DNA from: Hasllibacter sp. MH4015
GTDB taxonomy: Bacteria; Pseudomonadota; Alphaproteobacteria; Rhodobacterales; Rhodobacteraceae
Reading direction: 5' to 3'
DNA length: 64,000 bases
NCBI RefSeq assembly: GCF_020177575.1
Contig: NZ_JAHTBK010000001.1
Coordinates: forward strand, 2,105,875-2,169,874
Made by a program: the position numbers and the translations under genes. The notes under the pieces are model-generated. The model was not told where the DNA came from and did not search any database. It saw only the letters and a program-made list of their open reading frames with translations. Each line of letters opens with the position of its first letter. The stretch's first letter is position 1. Below, one piece after another: positions 26,799 to 36,433 of this stretch.

Positions 26799-27761
26799 AT
26801 GGCCAAGACCGACTTCAACGACCGCACCCTCTCCCTCGGCCTCGCCCGCGTGTCGGAGGCCGCTGCCATCGCCAGCGCGCTCTGGATCGGGCGCGGGGAT
26901 GAGAAGGCCGCCGATCAAGCCGCCGTCAACGCCATGCGCGAACAGCTCAACAAGCTCGACATCAAGGGCGTCGTGGTGATCGGTGAAGGGGAGCGGGACG
27001 AGGCCCCGATGCTGTTCATCGGCGAGGAGGTCGGCTCCGGCACCGGCCCCGACGTGGACATCGCGCTCGACCCGCTGGAAGGCACGACCCTGACTGCCAA
27101 GGACATGCCCAACGCGCTGACCGTGATCGCCATGGGCCCGCGCGGCTCCATGCTGCACGCGCCCGACGTCTACATGGAAAAGCTCGCCATCGGGCCGGGA
27201 TACCCCGAAGGGATCGTATCGCTCGACCAAACCCCGGGCGAACGCGTGCGCCTTTTGGCCGCCGCCAGGCAATGCACGACCTCCGACATCACCGTCTGCG
27301 TCCTCGACCGCCCGCGCCACGAGGCGATGATTGCGGAACTGCGCGACACCGGCGCCGCGATCCGGCTGATCACTGATGGCGACGTGGCCGGTGTCATTCA
27401 TTGCGCAGAGGCCGAGCAGACGGGCATCGACATGTATATGGGCCTCGGCGGCGCGCCCGAAGGGGTTCTGGCCGCGGCGGCGCTGAAATGCATGGGCGGG
27501 CAGATGTGGGGCCGCCTGACCTTCCGCAATGATGACGAGAAGGCCCGTGCCGCCAAGGCCGGGATCACCGATCTCGACCGTATCTATTCCCGCGATGACA
27601 TGGTCACGGCGGACGTGATCTTTGCCGCCACCGGTGTCACCGACGGCTCCATCCTGCCCGGCATCAAGCGGGAGCCGACGCACCTGACGACCGAGACGAT
27701 ACTGATGCGCTCCAAGACCGGGTCGGTCCGGCGGATGAGCTACCGGAACCCCCGGCATTGA
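26799..27761 (+). CDS. glpX: Class II fructose-1,6-bisphosphatase
   Basis: 320-residue GlpX-type phosphatase, which removes the 1-phosphate from fructose-1,6-bisphosphate in gluconeogenesis. Family marks: VVVIGEGERDEAPMLFIGEE, the metal-binding DIALDPLEGTTLTA, and GGAPEGVLAAAALKCMGGQM. The family is about 320-340 residues. ATG 26799 gives the standard N-terminus (MAKTDFNDRTLSLGLARV); an earlier frame has no family similarity. It is followed by a hydrolase gene (64 bp) and recJ on the same strand. Confidence 0.96.
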   Translation: MAKTDFNDRTLSLGLARVSEAAAIASALWIGRGDEKAADQAAVNAMREQLNKLDIKGVVVIGEGERDEAPMLFIGEEVGSGTGPDVDIALDPLEGTTLTAKDMPNALTVIAMGPRGSMLHAPDVYMEKLAIGPGYPEGIVSLDQTPGERVRLLAAARQCTTSDITVCVLDRPRHEAMIAELRDTGAAIRLITDGDVAGVIHCAEAEQTGIDMYMGLGGAPEGVLAAAALKCMGGQMWGRLTFRNDDEKARAAKAGITDLDRIYSRDDMVTADVIFAATGVTDGSILPGIKREPTHLTTETILMRSKTGSVRRMSYRNPRH

Positions 27762-27825
27762 AGGGTTCCGTGTTGACGCGCATCCCTATCCGGAGACCGG
27801 TTCCCCACTTTCGGGGCGCGCCCTG

Positions 27826-28383
27826 ATGGCCTCCGCGCTGATCCTGATCGACATCCAGCACGGCTTCGACGATCCTTGTTGGGGCGCGCGCAACAATCCC
27901 GGCGCAGAGGAAAACGCCGCCCGCCTTCTGGCCGCCTGGCGCAAGGCCGCCGCGCCCATCTGCCACATCCGCCATATCAGCGTGGAACCGGGCAGCCCGC
28001 TTGTGGGCGACGGCGCGGCCTTCAAGGCAGACGTCGCGCCCCAAGGCCATGAGCCGATCTTCGAAAAACACGTCAACTCCGCCTTTATCGGGACGGAGCT
28101 GGAGGATCACCTGACCCATGCCAGCGTCGGCGATCTGGTGATTTGCGGGCTGACCACGCCCCATTGCGTCTCCACCACTGCGCGGATGGCGGCCAATCTG
28201 GGGTTCGCGGTGCGACTGGCCCACGATGCCTGCGCGGCGTTTGCGGCCAATGCCTCCACCGACTGGTCGCCGGGCATGACACCGCTTGATCCGCAAGTGA
28301 TCCACGACAGCGCGATCAGCCATCTGCACGGCGAATTCGCCCGCGCCATGGCCACCGACGCTATCCTGACCGAGGGACCATGA
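27826..28383 (+). CDS. Isochorismatase-like cysteine hydrolase
   Basis: 185-residue protein of the isochorismatase/nicotinamidase superfamily. The Asp-Lys-Cys catalytic triad fits: Asp in LILIDIQHGF (about residue 9), Lys in EKHVNSAF and Cys in CGLTTPHCVSTTARMA. It hydrolyses an amide, ester or enol ether; substrate unknown. Its stop overlaps the recJ start by four bases (ATGA), indicating coupled translation with recJ. ATG 27826 gives the usual short start before the first strand. Confidence 0.88.
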   Translation: MASALILIDIQHGFDDPCWGARNNPGAEENAARLLAAWRKAAAPICHIRHISVEPGSPLVGDGAAFKADVAPQGHEPIFEKHVNSAFIGTELEDHLTHASVGDLVICGLTTPHCVSTTARMAANLGFAVRLAHDACAAFAANASTDWSPGMTPLDPQVIHDSAISHLHGEFARAMATDAILTEGP

Positions 28384-30122
28384 GCTTTTTGGGGGTGGAG
28401 AATTCCCTGACCGGGCGGACATGGATCGGACCATCCGACGACGTCGCGCGGCTGACCCAGACCCTGATCCAACGTGCCGATCTGGACCCGGCCGTGGCCG
28501 CGATCCTCGCCCGCCGTGGGGTATCGCCCGAGGACTCGGCCAGCTTCCTCAGCCCCGCCTTGCGGGACCTTCTGCCAAACCCCATGGGCCTGCGCGACAT
28601 GGAGCCGGCCGCCGACCGGATCGTCCGCGCCGCTCAGGGCGGCGAACGGATCGCCATCTTTGCCGATTACGACGTGGATGGTGGCTCGTCGGCGGCCCTG
28701 CTGATCTGGTGGCTGCGGGGCCTGAACCGTGACGCGACGCTCTACGTGCCCGACAGGATCGACGAAGGCTACGGGCCCAATGACGAGGCGATGGCCGCCT
28801 TGGCACGCGACCACGACCTGATCATCTGCGTGGATTGCGGAACCCTCAGCCACGGGCCGATTGCCGCCGCCAAGGGCGCGGACGTGATCGTGCTGGACCA
28901 TCACCTGGCCGGTGCGGACCTGCCCGATTGTGTCGCCGTCGTGAACCCCAACCGACAGGACGAGGATGGGGTGAACGGCCACCTCTGCGCCGCCGGCGTG
29001 GTGTTCCTGGTGCTGGTGGACTGCAATCGCCGCTTGCGCGCCGCGGGCATCCCGGGCCCGGACCTGATGGCCATGCTCGACCTCGTGGCGCTGGCCACCG
29101 TTGCCGATGTCGCCCCGCTCATTGGTGTGAACCGGGCGCTTGTCGTGCAGGGGCTGAAGGTCATGGCGCGACGCCAGCGCCCGGGGCTCGTGGCGCTCAG
29201 CGATGTCGGGCGGCTGGATCGCGCGCCGACCTCCTACCACCTGGGCTTCGTCCTCGGCCCGCGGGTGAATGCCGGCGGGCGCATCGGGGCCGCCGATCTG
29301 GGTGCGCGGCTGCTCTCGACTGCCGACCGGGCAGAGGCGGAGGCGCTGGCCGCACGGCTCGACACGCTCAACACCGACCGGCGGGAGATCGAAATGCGGG
29401 TACGCGCGGCGGCGATGGAACAGGCGGAGGCGCGTGGCCTTGATGCGCCCCTTGTATGGGCGGCGGAGGAGGGCTGGCATCCGGGCGTCGTCGGCATTGT
29501 CGCCTCTCGCCTGAAGGACCACACGAGACGCCCCGCGATCGTCATCGGTTTCGACGGGCAGGCGGGCAAAGGCTCGGGCCGCTCGGTCGCGGGTGTCGAT
29601 CTTGGCGCGTCGATCCAGAAACTCGTGGCCGAGGGGCTTATCGAGAAAGGCGGCGGCCACAAGATGGCGGCGGGCCTGTCGTTGAGCCGGGCGCAGCTGG
29701 AGCCTGCCATGGCCCGCCTGTCGGAGCTTCTGGCCAGGCAAGGCGCGGGCACCGGCGGCCCCGGCGATCTGCGCCTTGACGGCACGCTCATGCCCGGCGC
29801 GGCAACGCCCGAATTAATTGACAAGATCGAGGCCGCGGGCCCCTACGGCGCAGGTGCCCCTGCCCCGCGTTTCGCCATGCCCGCCCTTCGCATCCGTCAC
29901 ACGCGCCCGGTCGGAGAGGGACATCTGAAACTGACCCTTGGCGATGGCGGCCCGGTCAACATCGACGCGATCTGCTTTGACGCCGCACGCCTTGGCCTCG
30001 ACGCGCTGCAAGCCCATAACGGACGCCCGGTCCACGTGGCAGGCCGGGTGGAGCTGAACCATTGGCAGGGCCGCACCCGCGCGCAACTGCGCCTCGACGA
30101 TGCGGCCTGGGCGGAGGAGTGA
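28380..30122 (+). CDS. recJ: Single-stranded-DNA-specific exonuclease RecJ
   Basis: 580-residue 5'-3' ssDNA exonuclease for recombination and mismatch repair. The DHH-family metal motifs are visible: IFADYDVDGGSSAALL, ICVDCGT and VLDHHLAGADLPD. They are followed by the DHHA1 domain (GGHKMAAGLSL) and a C-terminal OB-like part. Length is in the normal range. It overlaps the upstream hydrolase gene by four bases. It ends 66 bp before tRNA-Glu. Confidence 0.96.
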   Translation: MSFLGVENSLTGRTWIGPSDDVARLTQTLIQRADLDPAVAAILARRGVSPEDSASFLSPALRDLLPNPMGLRDMEPAADRIVRAAQGGERIAIFADYDVDGGSSAALLIWWLRGLNRDATLYVPDRIDEGYGPNDEAMAALARDHDLIICVDCGTLSHGPIAAAKGADVIVLDHHLAGADLPDCVAVVNPNRQDEDGVNGHLCAAGVVFLVLVDCNRRLRAAGIPGPDLMAMLDLVALATVADVAPLIGVNRALVVQGLKVMARRQRPGLVALSDVGRLDRAPTSYHLGFVLGPRVNAGGRIGAADLGARLLSTADRAEAEALAARLDTLNTDRREIEMRVRAAAMEQAEARGLDAPLVWAAEEGWHPGVVGIVASRLKDHTRRPAIVIGFDGQAGKGSGRSVAGVDLGASIQKLVAEGLIEKGGGHKMAAGLSLSRAQLEPAMARLSELLARQGAGTGGPGDLRLDGTLMPGAATPELIDKIEAAGPYGAGAPAPRFAMPALRIRHTRPVGEGHLKLTLGDGGPVNIDAICFDAARLGLDALQAHNGRPVHVAGRVELNHWQGRTRAQLRLDDAAWAEE

Positions 30123-30188
30123 ATTTTGCGAAAGAATCCGCTTGAACCATCGCCCCGGTTTTCTTAGACACCCCTCACCGCCAAACGC

Positions 30189-30263
30189 GGCCCGTTCGTC
30201 TATCGGTTAGGACGCCAGGTTTTCAACCTGGAAAGAGGGGTTCGATTCCCCTACGGGCTGCCA
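30189..30263 (+). tRNA. tRNA-Glu (anticodon TTC)
   Basis: 75 nt, including encoded CCA at 30261-30263. The acceptor stem GGCCCGT (30189-30195) pairs with ACGGGCT (30253-30259); the anticodon arm CCAGG-TTTTCAA-CCTGG places TTC at 30222-30224; the T arm is GGGGTTCGATTCCCC. All arms fold. It reads GAA codons. Confidence 0.97.
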
Positions 30264-30347
30264 CTTCTTCCTCAGCATTACACTCCAAGAGCGACGGTCC
30301 GTTCGAACCCGCGCTCGCTGTCGCCTGTCGCACGACTTTCCGTCCAG

Positions 30348-30542
30348 TTACCCGAACCGGCCGATGTCGTAGGCTGACAGGTCCGCGTTCGGACCGCGGC
30401 GGGTGATCAGGTCGGCCACGATCTCTCCCGATTTGGGGGCCATCATCAGGCCGTAATGGGAATGGCCGAAGCACGTGAACAACCCCGCATGGCCCGCGAC
30501 CTCGCCGATCGCGGGGAGGCTGTCAGGGAAGGACGGGCGCAA
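30348..30542 (-). pseudogene. Remnant of an FAD-dependent amino-acid oxidoreductase (DAO family), C-terminal end
   Basis: About 64 codons that match the C-terminal end of DAO-family oxidoreductases: RPSFPDSLPAIGEV, then GLFTCFGHSHYGLMMAPKSG. The expected ~300 N-terminal residues, with the FAD-binding GxGxxG, are absent. Similarity stops near 30541-30545, where a truncated LysR gene begins on the other strand. A TTG at 30542 is the only nearby start, and no regulatory signal is visible, so it is not likely to be functional. Confidence 0.75.
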
Positions 30543-31182
30543 GCTGTCCCCACGTCCGGAGGCCCATTACCTGCTGTCTGAGGCGGAGACGTTGCTGTCC
30601 CTGTCGCTGTTTGCCAGAAGCTCGGCCCAGATCGAGGAGCTGGCAAAGGCGCAAAGCATTGATTTCGGCTTTGGCGATGCGCCTTCCAGCGCGGAGGGGG
30701 AGGCGCTTTACGATTACCAGGTCATCTCGGGCCAATGTTTCGTCGTCCTGCCCCCGGACCACGCCCTTGCCCGTCGTGACACCATTGCGCTTGAGGATCT
30801 GGCCGGCGTCGCGCTGGGGACGCTGCAAAGCGACCATGCCCCGCGCGGTAAGCTGAACGACCGGATGAACGCAGCCGGCCTGCCGCTGAATGTCGTGCTG
30901 GAAAGCCAGACCTTCCTGCCGGTGCTGCAATTCGTGGAAGCGGGCTTTTGCGCCGCGATCATCGACCCGCTCACGGCCACCCATATCGAGGCAAGCGGAC
31001 GATCGGGCGACGCCATCATCGTCAAACCCCTCTCCGTGCCGTTCCGCTATCGCTATGGCATATACTGGCCCCGCTTCCGGGCGATCCCGGCCCTGGGGAC
31101 AAGCACGCGCCTCGCGTGGGAGGCGGAGGTGTGGCGCTACCTCACGGAGATCGGAGCCGACCCCCGAAGGGAGCAGGCCTGA
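30541..31182 (+). pseudogene. Truncated LysR-family regulator
   Basis: Only the C-terminal part of a LysR protein remains. It enters at the usual post-HTH segment (KLSPRPEAHYLLSEAETLL), has an in-frame loss of roughly 45 codons near 30595, then resumes with the substrate-binding domain (AQIEELAKAQSIDFGFGD, CFVVLPPDHALARRD, VEAGFCAAIIDP). The DNA-binding HTH is missing, so it cannot act as a normal regulator. An open frame from ATG 30475 reaches it, but its first codons are antisense to the DAO remnant. The stop at 31182 is seven bases from the D-cysteine desulfhydrase stop. Confidence 0.75.
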
Positions 31183-31189
31183 AGCAGCG

Positions 31190-32179
31190 TCAGATCAGCT
31201 CGGACAGGGTGTCTTGATAGGCGAATAGCGCCGCCAGCCCGCCGGTATGGATGAAGCAGACCCGGCTACCCTTGGGGATTGCGCCGCTTTCCACCAATAC
31301 GGGGACGGCGGCGAAACTTTTCGCCGTATAGACCGGATCCAGCATCAGGCCCTCGCAACGCGCCATCATCTTCATCGCCGCGCGGGCATCGGGGCCGGGT
31401 TTTCCGTATCCCGGCGCAAGGGCACCGTCCCAGGTCCAAATATCTGCATCGCCAACGGCGCGCGCCCCGTCATAGAGGTCGTTGAGCCGCGCCATCACCC
31501 GCGCGATGCGTGGCGTCTGCTTGGCTGCCGGGCGCCTGACGCATGATCCGATGACCGGCACCGCACATCCCGCCCCGCGCAGACCGGCCAGCAACCCCGC
31601 ATGGGTCGACCCGCTGCCCGAGGCGACCACGAAGACATCGAAATCATCCCGTTGTGCCAGTATCTCATGCGCCGCGTCCACGTAACCAAGCGCGCCAAGC
31701 GGGGGATGCCCCTCGGACAGGTGGATGATGTAGGGGCGCTTGCCCTTGCGGAGCAACGCGTCGGCCCGGGCGTGCAGGGCCGCATCCGCGCCTGCCTCAT
31801 CCTCCCCGTCGGGGTATTCTACGATCTCCGCCCCCAACAGGCGCGACAGGAGGACGTTTCCGCTTTGGTGATACAGCGGGGAGGTTCCGGCCACGCGGCG
31901 TTCCAACTGCACGATGGGATGCATCCCGCGCCGTCGGGCGATCGCGGCGGCAAGGCGCGCGAAATTCGACTGGACCGCGCCGGTGATCAGGATCGTATCG
32001 GCCCCCTCCACCTCCGCCGCTCCGAAGTAATATTCAAGCTGCCGTGCCTTGTTGCCGCCCAGGCTCGGCCCCGCCAGATCGTCACGCTTGATGTGCAGGT
32101 CGATCCCCAGCCGTTCGGAAAGAACCGCCGCATATTCAAGCGGTGTGGGGGTCGTGACGATGGGCAGGCGCGGATGCAT
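31190..32179 (-). CDS. D-cysteine desulfhydrase / ACC deaminase-like PLP enzyme
   Basis: 329-residue PLP enzyme of the D-cysteine desulfhydrase/1-aminocyclopropane-1-carboxylate deaminase family. The PLP lysine is in SLGGNKARQLEY (about residue 48), and conserved regions include ILITGAVQSNFARLAA, VVASGSGSTHAGLL and FIHTGGLAALFAY. D-cysteine desulfhydrase (pyruvate, sulfide and ammonia) is more likely than ACC deaminase in this clade, but a few active-site residues decide it and I cannot separate them with certainty. ATG 32179 is chosen; the alternative TTG is six bases upstream. It lies next to a remnant of a D-amino-acid-type oxidoreductase. Confidence 0.85.
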   Translation of the reverse strand: MHPRLPIVTTPTPLEYAAVLSERLGIDLHIKRDDLAGPSLGGNKARQLEYYFGAAEVEGADTILITGAVQSNFARLAAAIARRRGMHPIVQLERRVAGTSPLYHQSGNVLLSRLLGAEIVEYPDGEDEAGADAALHARADALLRKGKRPYIIHLSEGHPPLGALGYVDAAHEILAQRDDFDVFVVASGSGSTHAGLLAGLRGAGCAVPVIGSCVRRPAAKQTPRIARVMARLNDLYDGARAVGDADIWTWDGALAPGYGKPGPDARAAMKMMARCEGLMLDPVYTAKSFAAVPVLVESGAIPKGSRVCFIHTGGLAALFAYQDTLSELI

Positions 32180-32274
32180 GGGCAATGGTGAAACGCCGTG
32201 TCGCCGATGGCAACAGGCTAGGGCGCGATGCGATGCGGAGCGTGCGCGCGTCCCTGCGATACCCGCAGCCCGGG

Positions 32275-33774
32275 TCAGGTTCGCCCGGTATAGGCCCGGA
32301 TCGCCGCGCGGGTGCCGTCGGCCCAGATCTGGGAGAGCCAGCGCGAAAAGGCATCGCGAAACGCAGGGGCATCGGCCAGATCACCGTAGATATTCGCCTG
32401 TTGCAGCCACGCCTCGGGCCGTGTGCGCGCCGCCTTGGCCGCCGCATTCAGCTCCTCCCAGAACGGATCGTTCGGCGCGATGGCGGTGCCGTCTTCCCGC
32501 GTGCCCTCGCACATCCGCGCCCAAAGCGCCTCCACCAGGGCCAGCCCCTCGACATCCTTGCCGATTGCCAGTGCGTCGCGCAGCACCGGCAAAAGGAACC
32601 CGGTGTGCCTGGCGGAGCCGTCGAACGCGACCCGGCGCGTGGTATCGCGGATCTCGGGGTTCGCGAAGCGGCGCTGGACGAGGCGCAGGTAATCGAGCGG
32701 CGTCGTTCCGGGGACGGAGCTGACATGCGGCGTGATCTCTTCGCGCTGCACCTTCTCGAACAAGGCTGCGACATCGGGATCGGCCATGCAATCGGCAATC
32801 GTGTCCAGCGACAGCAACTCACCCGCATTGGCGATGACCTGATGGCCGGCATTGAGGATGCGGATCTTCATCGCCTCGAAGGAATGGACGTCCCGGGTCA
32901 GGGTGGCACCGGCATCCTCCCAGGGCGGGCGTCCGGCGCAGAAGGCATCTTCGATCACCCATTGGCGGAAATCCTCGTGGCAGACGGGGGCCGCGTCGTC
33001 GATGCCATGGCTCTGGGCAAGCGCGATCTCCGCCGCGCCGGTGGCCGGTACGATGCAATCGACCATGGAATTCGGAAACGCCGCCGCCTGCCCGATCCAA
33101 TCGGCCAGATCATCGTCGATCAGCCGGGCCAGCCCAAGCACCGTCTGGCGCAGGATATCGCCGTTGCCCTGCAGATTGTCACAGCTTTGCACGGTGAAGG
33201 CACCGTGGCCCGCCGCGCGGCGTTGGCGCAGCGCCTCCACGATCGCGCCGTAGACCGTAGCGGGTGCATGGGGGCTGCCCACGTCGTGCCGGATATCGGG
33301 GTGGTCGGCATCGAAGGCGCCGGTCACGGGGTCGGTGTAATAGCCGCCTTCCGTCACGGTCAGCGACACGATGCGGATCGCGGGCTCGGCCATCTGCGCG
33401 ATCAACGCGGCGTTGCCCTCCTCGATCGGCAGGTAGTCGATCATCGGGCCGATGACCTCCACACCCGTGCGGCCGGGCGACAATTCGATCAAGGTGGTCA
33501 GGTAATCCTGGGCCGCCAGCTTGTCGCGCATCTTCGCGTCATAGCTGCGCACCCCCGCGCCGATGATCGCCCAATCCAGTGCCTTGCCCTGCTGCATCAG
33601 CCGATGCAGATACCACGCCTGGTGGGCACGGTGGAAATTGCCCAGACCGATATGGACGATCCCGGCGCTCAGGTCTTCGGGGCGGTAGCGTGGCGTGTCG
33701 ATATGCCCGGCAAGCGCGTCCAACCGATCCCATCCGAGCGGAACGGGCGTATCGGAGCGAACATTGTCTTTCAT
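32275..33774 (-). CDS. mtlK: Mannitol 2-dehydrogenase
   Basis: 499-residue polyol dehydrogenase of the long-chain mannitol dehydrogenase family; oxidises mannitol (or arabitol/sorbitol) to the ketose with NAD. Marks: GLGNFHRAHQAWYL in the N-terminal NAD-binding region, and the catalytic KIRILNAGHQVIA (Lys and His). The start ATG 33774 overlaps the smoS stop by one base (TGATG); an alternative ATG is 12 bases upstream. It is the last gene of the polyol operon. Rhodobacter-type clusters often continue with xylB, which is absent here. Confidence 0.94.
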   Translation of the reverse strand: MKDNVRSDTPVPLGWDRLDALAGHIDTPRYRPEDLSAGIVHIGLGNFHRAHQAWYLHRLMQQGKALDWAIIGAGVRSYDAKMRDKLAAQDYLTTLIELSPGRTGVEVIGPMIDYLPIEEGNAALIAQMAEPAIRIVSLTVTEGGYYTDPVTGAFDADHPDIRHDVGSPHAPATVYGAIVEALRQRRAAGHGAFTVQSCDNLQGNGDILRQTVLGLARLIDDDLADWIGQAAAFPNSMVDCIVPATGAAEIALAQSHGIDDAAPVCHEDFRQWVIEDAFCAGRPPWEDAGATLTRDVHSFEAMKIRILNAGHQVIANAGELLSLDTIADCMADPDVAALFEKVQREEITPHVSSVPGTTPLDYLRLVQRRFANPEIRDTTRRVAFDGSARHTGFLLPVLRDALAIGKDVEGLALVEALWARMCEGTREDGTAIAPNDPFWEELNAAAKAARTRPEAWLQQANIYGDLADAPAFRDAFSRWLSQIWADGTRAAIRAYTGRT

Positions 33775-34541
33775 CAGCTCATCCATTGGCCGCCATCTAC
33801 ATTGTAACATTGGCTGACGATGTAATCCGCCTCGGCGGAGGCAAGGAAGACCGCCATGCCCGTCAGATCCTCGGCCCTGCCCATCCGCCCGAACGGCACC
33901 GCCGCCCCCACCTCTCGCTTCTTCTGGCCCGGTGCCTTGCCCTCGTACTTGGCGAAGAACGCATCGACCCCGTCCCAATGCTCCCCGTCGACCACGCCGG
34001 GGGCGATGGCGTTCACGTTGATGCCATGTTCGATCAGGTTCAGGCCCGCGGATTGCGTCAGGCTGATGATCGCGGCCTTGGTGGCGCAATAGACCGCGAC
34101 CAGGGACTCTCCCCGCCGACCCGCCTGGCTGGCCATGTTGATGATCTTGCCACCCTTGCCGTCGGCGATCATCCGGCGGGCCACGGCCTGTAGGGTGAAA
34201 AGCGTGCCACGCACGTTGATGTCGAAGCAGCGCGTGTAATTGGCCTCCGTGATTTCCACGATCGGGGCGGCCGTGAAAATCGCGGCGTTGTTGATCAGGA
34301 TGTCGATCCGGCCGAGTTCTTCGGCCGCCGCCGCGACCCCGTTGTCGATGCTGGCCACGTCCGACACGTCCATCTGCACCGCCACCGCGCCGATCTCGGA
34401 CGCCGTCGCTTGGGCCCGGTCCAGGTCGATATCGGCGATCACGACGCGGGCGCCTTCGCTGATATAGGTCTCGGCAAAGGCCCGCCCGATGCCGCGTGCG
34501 GCCCCGGTGATCAATGCGCCTTTGCACGCCAACCGTGTCAT
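33774..34541 (-). CDS. smoS: Sorbitol dehydrogenase, short-chain type
   Basis: 255-residue short-chain dehydrogenase. It shows the nucleotide-binding [10 protein letters not shown], the [10 protein letters not shown] strand, the catalytic Ser in [11 protein letters not shown] and the YCATKAA (Tyr-x3-Lys) motif. Sequence and position match SmoS/PolS of Rhodobacter, which oxidises sorbitol (D-glucitol) to fructose and galactitol to tagatose with NAD. It overlaps the ATPase gene by four bases and mtlK by one base. Confidence 0.93.
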   Translation of the reverse strand: MTRLACKGALITGAARGIGRAFAETYISEGARVVIADIDLDRAQATASEIGAVAVQMDVSDVASIDNGVAAAAEELGRIDILINNAAIFTAAPIVEITEANYTRCFDINVRGTLFTLQAVARRMIADGKGGKIINMASQAGRRGESLVAVYCATKAAIISLTQSAGLNLIEHGINVNAIAPGVVDGEHWDGVDAFFAKYEGKAPGQKKREVGAAVPFGRMGRAEDLTGMAVFLASAEADYIVSQCYNVDGGQWMS

Positions 34542-35542
34542 GCGATCCGCAGTCCCTCGGCATCGAAACGGTGCAGGTGCTGAAGCTGCGGCGTCAGGTA
34601 CACGGTGTCGCCGTGCTTGACGCTCACCTCACCGCCCGCGCGGACGGTCATCGGGTCGCATCCCGGAATGCCATGGATGTGGATGAACGTGTCCGAGCCA
34701 AGGTGCTCCGCCACGCCCACTTTGCCCTGCCATTTGCCGTCCGTCGTCGACACGTCCAGATGTTCGGGCCGGATCCCGATGGTGGTGGCGTCATGCTCCG
34801 CCGCCGCCGCGCCGTCGATCAGGTTCATCTTGGGCGAGCCGATGAAGCCCGCGACGAACGTGTTGCGCGGCGCACGGTAAAGGTCCAGCGGGGAGCCGAC
34901 CTGCTCGATATGGCCCGCACGCAAGACCACGATCTTGTCGGCCATGGTCATCGCTTCGACCTGGTCGTGGGTGACGTAGATCATCGTGGTGTCGAGCTTC
35001 TTGTGCAGCTCGGAGATTTCCATCCGCATCCCCACGCGCAACGCCGCATCGAGGTTGGAGAGCGGTTCATCGAACAGGAATGCCGCCGGTTCGCGCACGA
35101 TGGCACGGCCGATGGCGACCCGCTGGCGCTGACCGCCCGACAGCTGCCCCGGGCGCCGATCCAGGTAATCCGTCAGGTTCAGCGCCGCCGCCGCATTCTC
35201 GATCCGCCGGGTCTGCTCCGCCTGATCCATACCCGCCATGCGCATCGGGAACGCGATGTTCTTGCGCACGGTCATATGCGGGTAAAGCGCGTAGGACTGG
35301 AACACCATTGCCAGCTTGCGCTTGGCGGGCGGGACCATCGTTGCATCTTCGCCGTCGATGTCGATCTGGCCGCTCGTCACATCCTCCAGCCCCGCGATCA
35401 GGCGCAGAAGCGTGGACTTGCCGCAGCCCGAGGGGCCGACGAATACGACGAATTCCCCGTCATTGATCTCCAGGTTCAGCGGCGGGATGACTTCCACGTC
35501 GCCGAACTTCTTCTGGACGTTTTCAAGTGAAATCTTTCCCAT
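34538..35542 (-). CDS. smoK: Polyol ABC transporter, ATP-binding subunit
   Basis: 334-residue ATPase of the UgpC/MalK type. Walker [10 protein letters not shown] (about residues 37-45), Q-loop region [12 protein letters not shown], signature LSGGQRQR, Walker [13 protein letters not shown] and a switch His (VTHDQVEA) are all present. The C-terminal extension (from about 240) is the OB-fold regulatory domain of this family. It powers import with SmoE, SmoF and SmoG. It overlaps smoS by four bases and lies 47 bp from smoG. Confidence 0.95.
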   Translation of the reverse strand: MGKISLENVQKKFGDVEVIPPLNLEINDGEFVVFVGPSGCGKSTLLRLIAGLEDVTSGQIDIDGEDATMVPPAKRKLAMVFQSYALYPHMTVRKNIAFPMRMAGMDQAEQTRRIENAAAALNLTDYLDRRPGQLSGGQRQRVAIGRAIVREPAAFLFDEPLSNLDAALRVGMRMEISELHKKLDTTMIYVTHDQVEAMTMADKIVVLRAGHIEQVGSPLDLYRAPRNTFVAGFIGSPKMNLIDGAAAAEHDATTIGIRPEHLDVSTTDGKWQGKVGVAEHLGSDTFIHIHGIPGCDPMTVRAGGEVSVKHGDTVYLTPQLQHLHRFDAEGLRIA

Positions 35543-35589
35543 AACGTGTTTCCTTTCAGTCCCTTACGGCGAGCAGCACGCGTGCTACC

Positions 35590-36420
35590 CTACTTAACGG
35601 CGCCGAATGTGAGGCCGCGGACGAGTTGTTTCTGGCTGAACCAGCCAAGGATGAGGATCGGCGCGATGGCCATGGTGGAGGCCGCGCTGAGCTTGGCGAA
35701 GAACAGACCCTCGGGCGAAGAATAGCTGGCGATGAACGCCGTCAGCGGCGCGGCATCCACCGATGTCAGGTTGAGGGTCCAGAAGGCCTCGTTCCACGCG
35801 AGGATGAAGTTGAGCAATATAGTCGACGCGATGCCGGGCACCGCCATCGGCGTCAGTACGTAAAGCAATTCGTCCTTCAGGCTCGCCCCGTCCATCCGCG
35901 CGGCTTCGAGGATCTCACCGGGGATTTCCTTGAAGTAGGTGTAAAGCATCCAGACGATGATCGGCAGGTTGATGAGCATCAGGATCACCACCAGGGCGTA
36001 GCGGTTGTCGAGCACGCCAAGCTGGATGCACAGCAGGTAGATCGGGTAAAGCACGCCGACCGCGGGCAGCATCTTGGTCGACAGCATCCACAGCAAGATG
36101 TCCTTGGTCCGGCGCGACGGCACAAAGGCCATGGACCACGCCGCGGGCACCGCCACGAGGATGCCCAAAAGGGTCGATCCACCGGCGATGAACACCGAAT
36201 TCCACAAGAACCGCATGTAATTGGAGCGTTCCTGCACCACGCCGTAATTCTCCAGCGTCCAGTCGAAGAACAAGAAGACGGGCGGGTTCGCGATCGCCTC
36301 CGCCTCGGTCTTGAAGGAGGTCAGGATCGTCCAGAGGATCGGGAAGAAGATCAGAAGCCCGATCGTCCACGCAATCGCGGTGTTCACCGCTTTTCGTTGT
36401 GTCGTGACGGCGCGTGCCAT
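35590..36420 (-). CDS. smoG: Polyol ABC transporter, permease
   Basis: 276-residue carbohydrate ABC permease (MalG type) with six predicted membrane helices, starting with AIAWTIGLLIFFPILWTI. The cytoplasmic EAA loop is visible near residues 165-185 (EILEAARMDGASLKDELL), where SmoK docks. It is part of the sugar-alcohol importer with SmoF. It lies 13 bp after smoF on the same strand. Confidence 0.93.
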   Translation of the reverse strand: MARAVTTQRKAVNTAIAWTIGLLIFFPILWTILTSFKTEAEAIANPPVFLFFDWTLENYGVVQERSNYMRFLWNSVFIAGGSTLLGILVAVPAAWSMAFVPSRRTKDILLWMLSTKMLPAVGVLYPIYLLCIQLGVLDNRYALVVILMLINLPIIVWMLYTYFKEIPGEILEAARMDGASLKDELLYVLTPMAVPGIASTILLNFILAWNEAFWTLNLTSVDAAPLTAFIASYSSPEGLFFAKLSAASTMAIAPILILGWFSQKQLVRGLTFGAVK

Positions 36421-36433
36421 GCTTGGTCTCTCC

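Noticed and set aside
30189-30263. tRNA-Glu as an attachment site of an integrated element
   Set aside because: No integrase nearby and no second copy of the tRNA 3' end was noticed in the window; the scar next to it is better explained by deletion.
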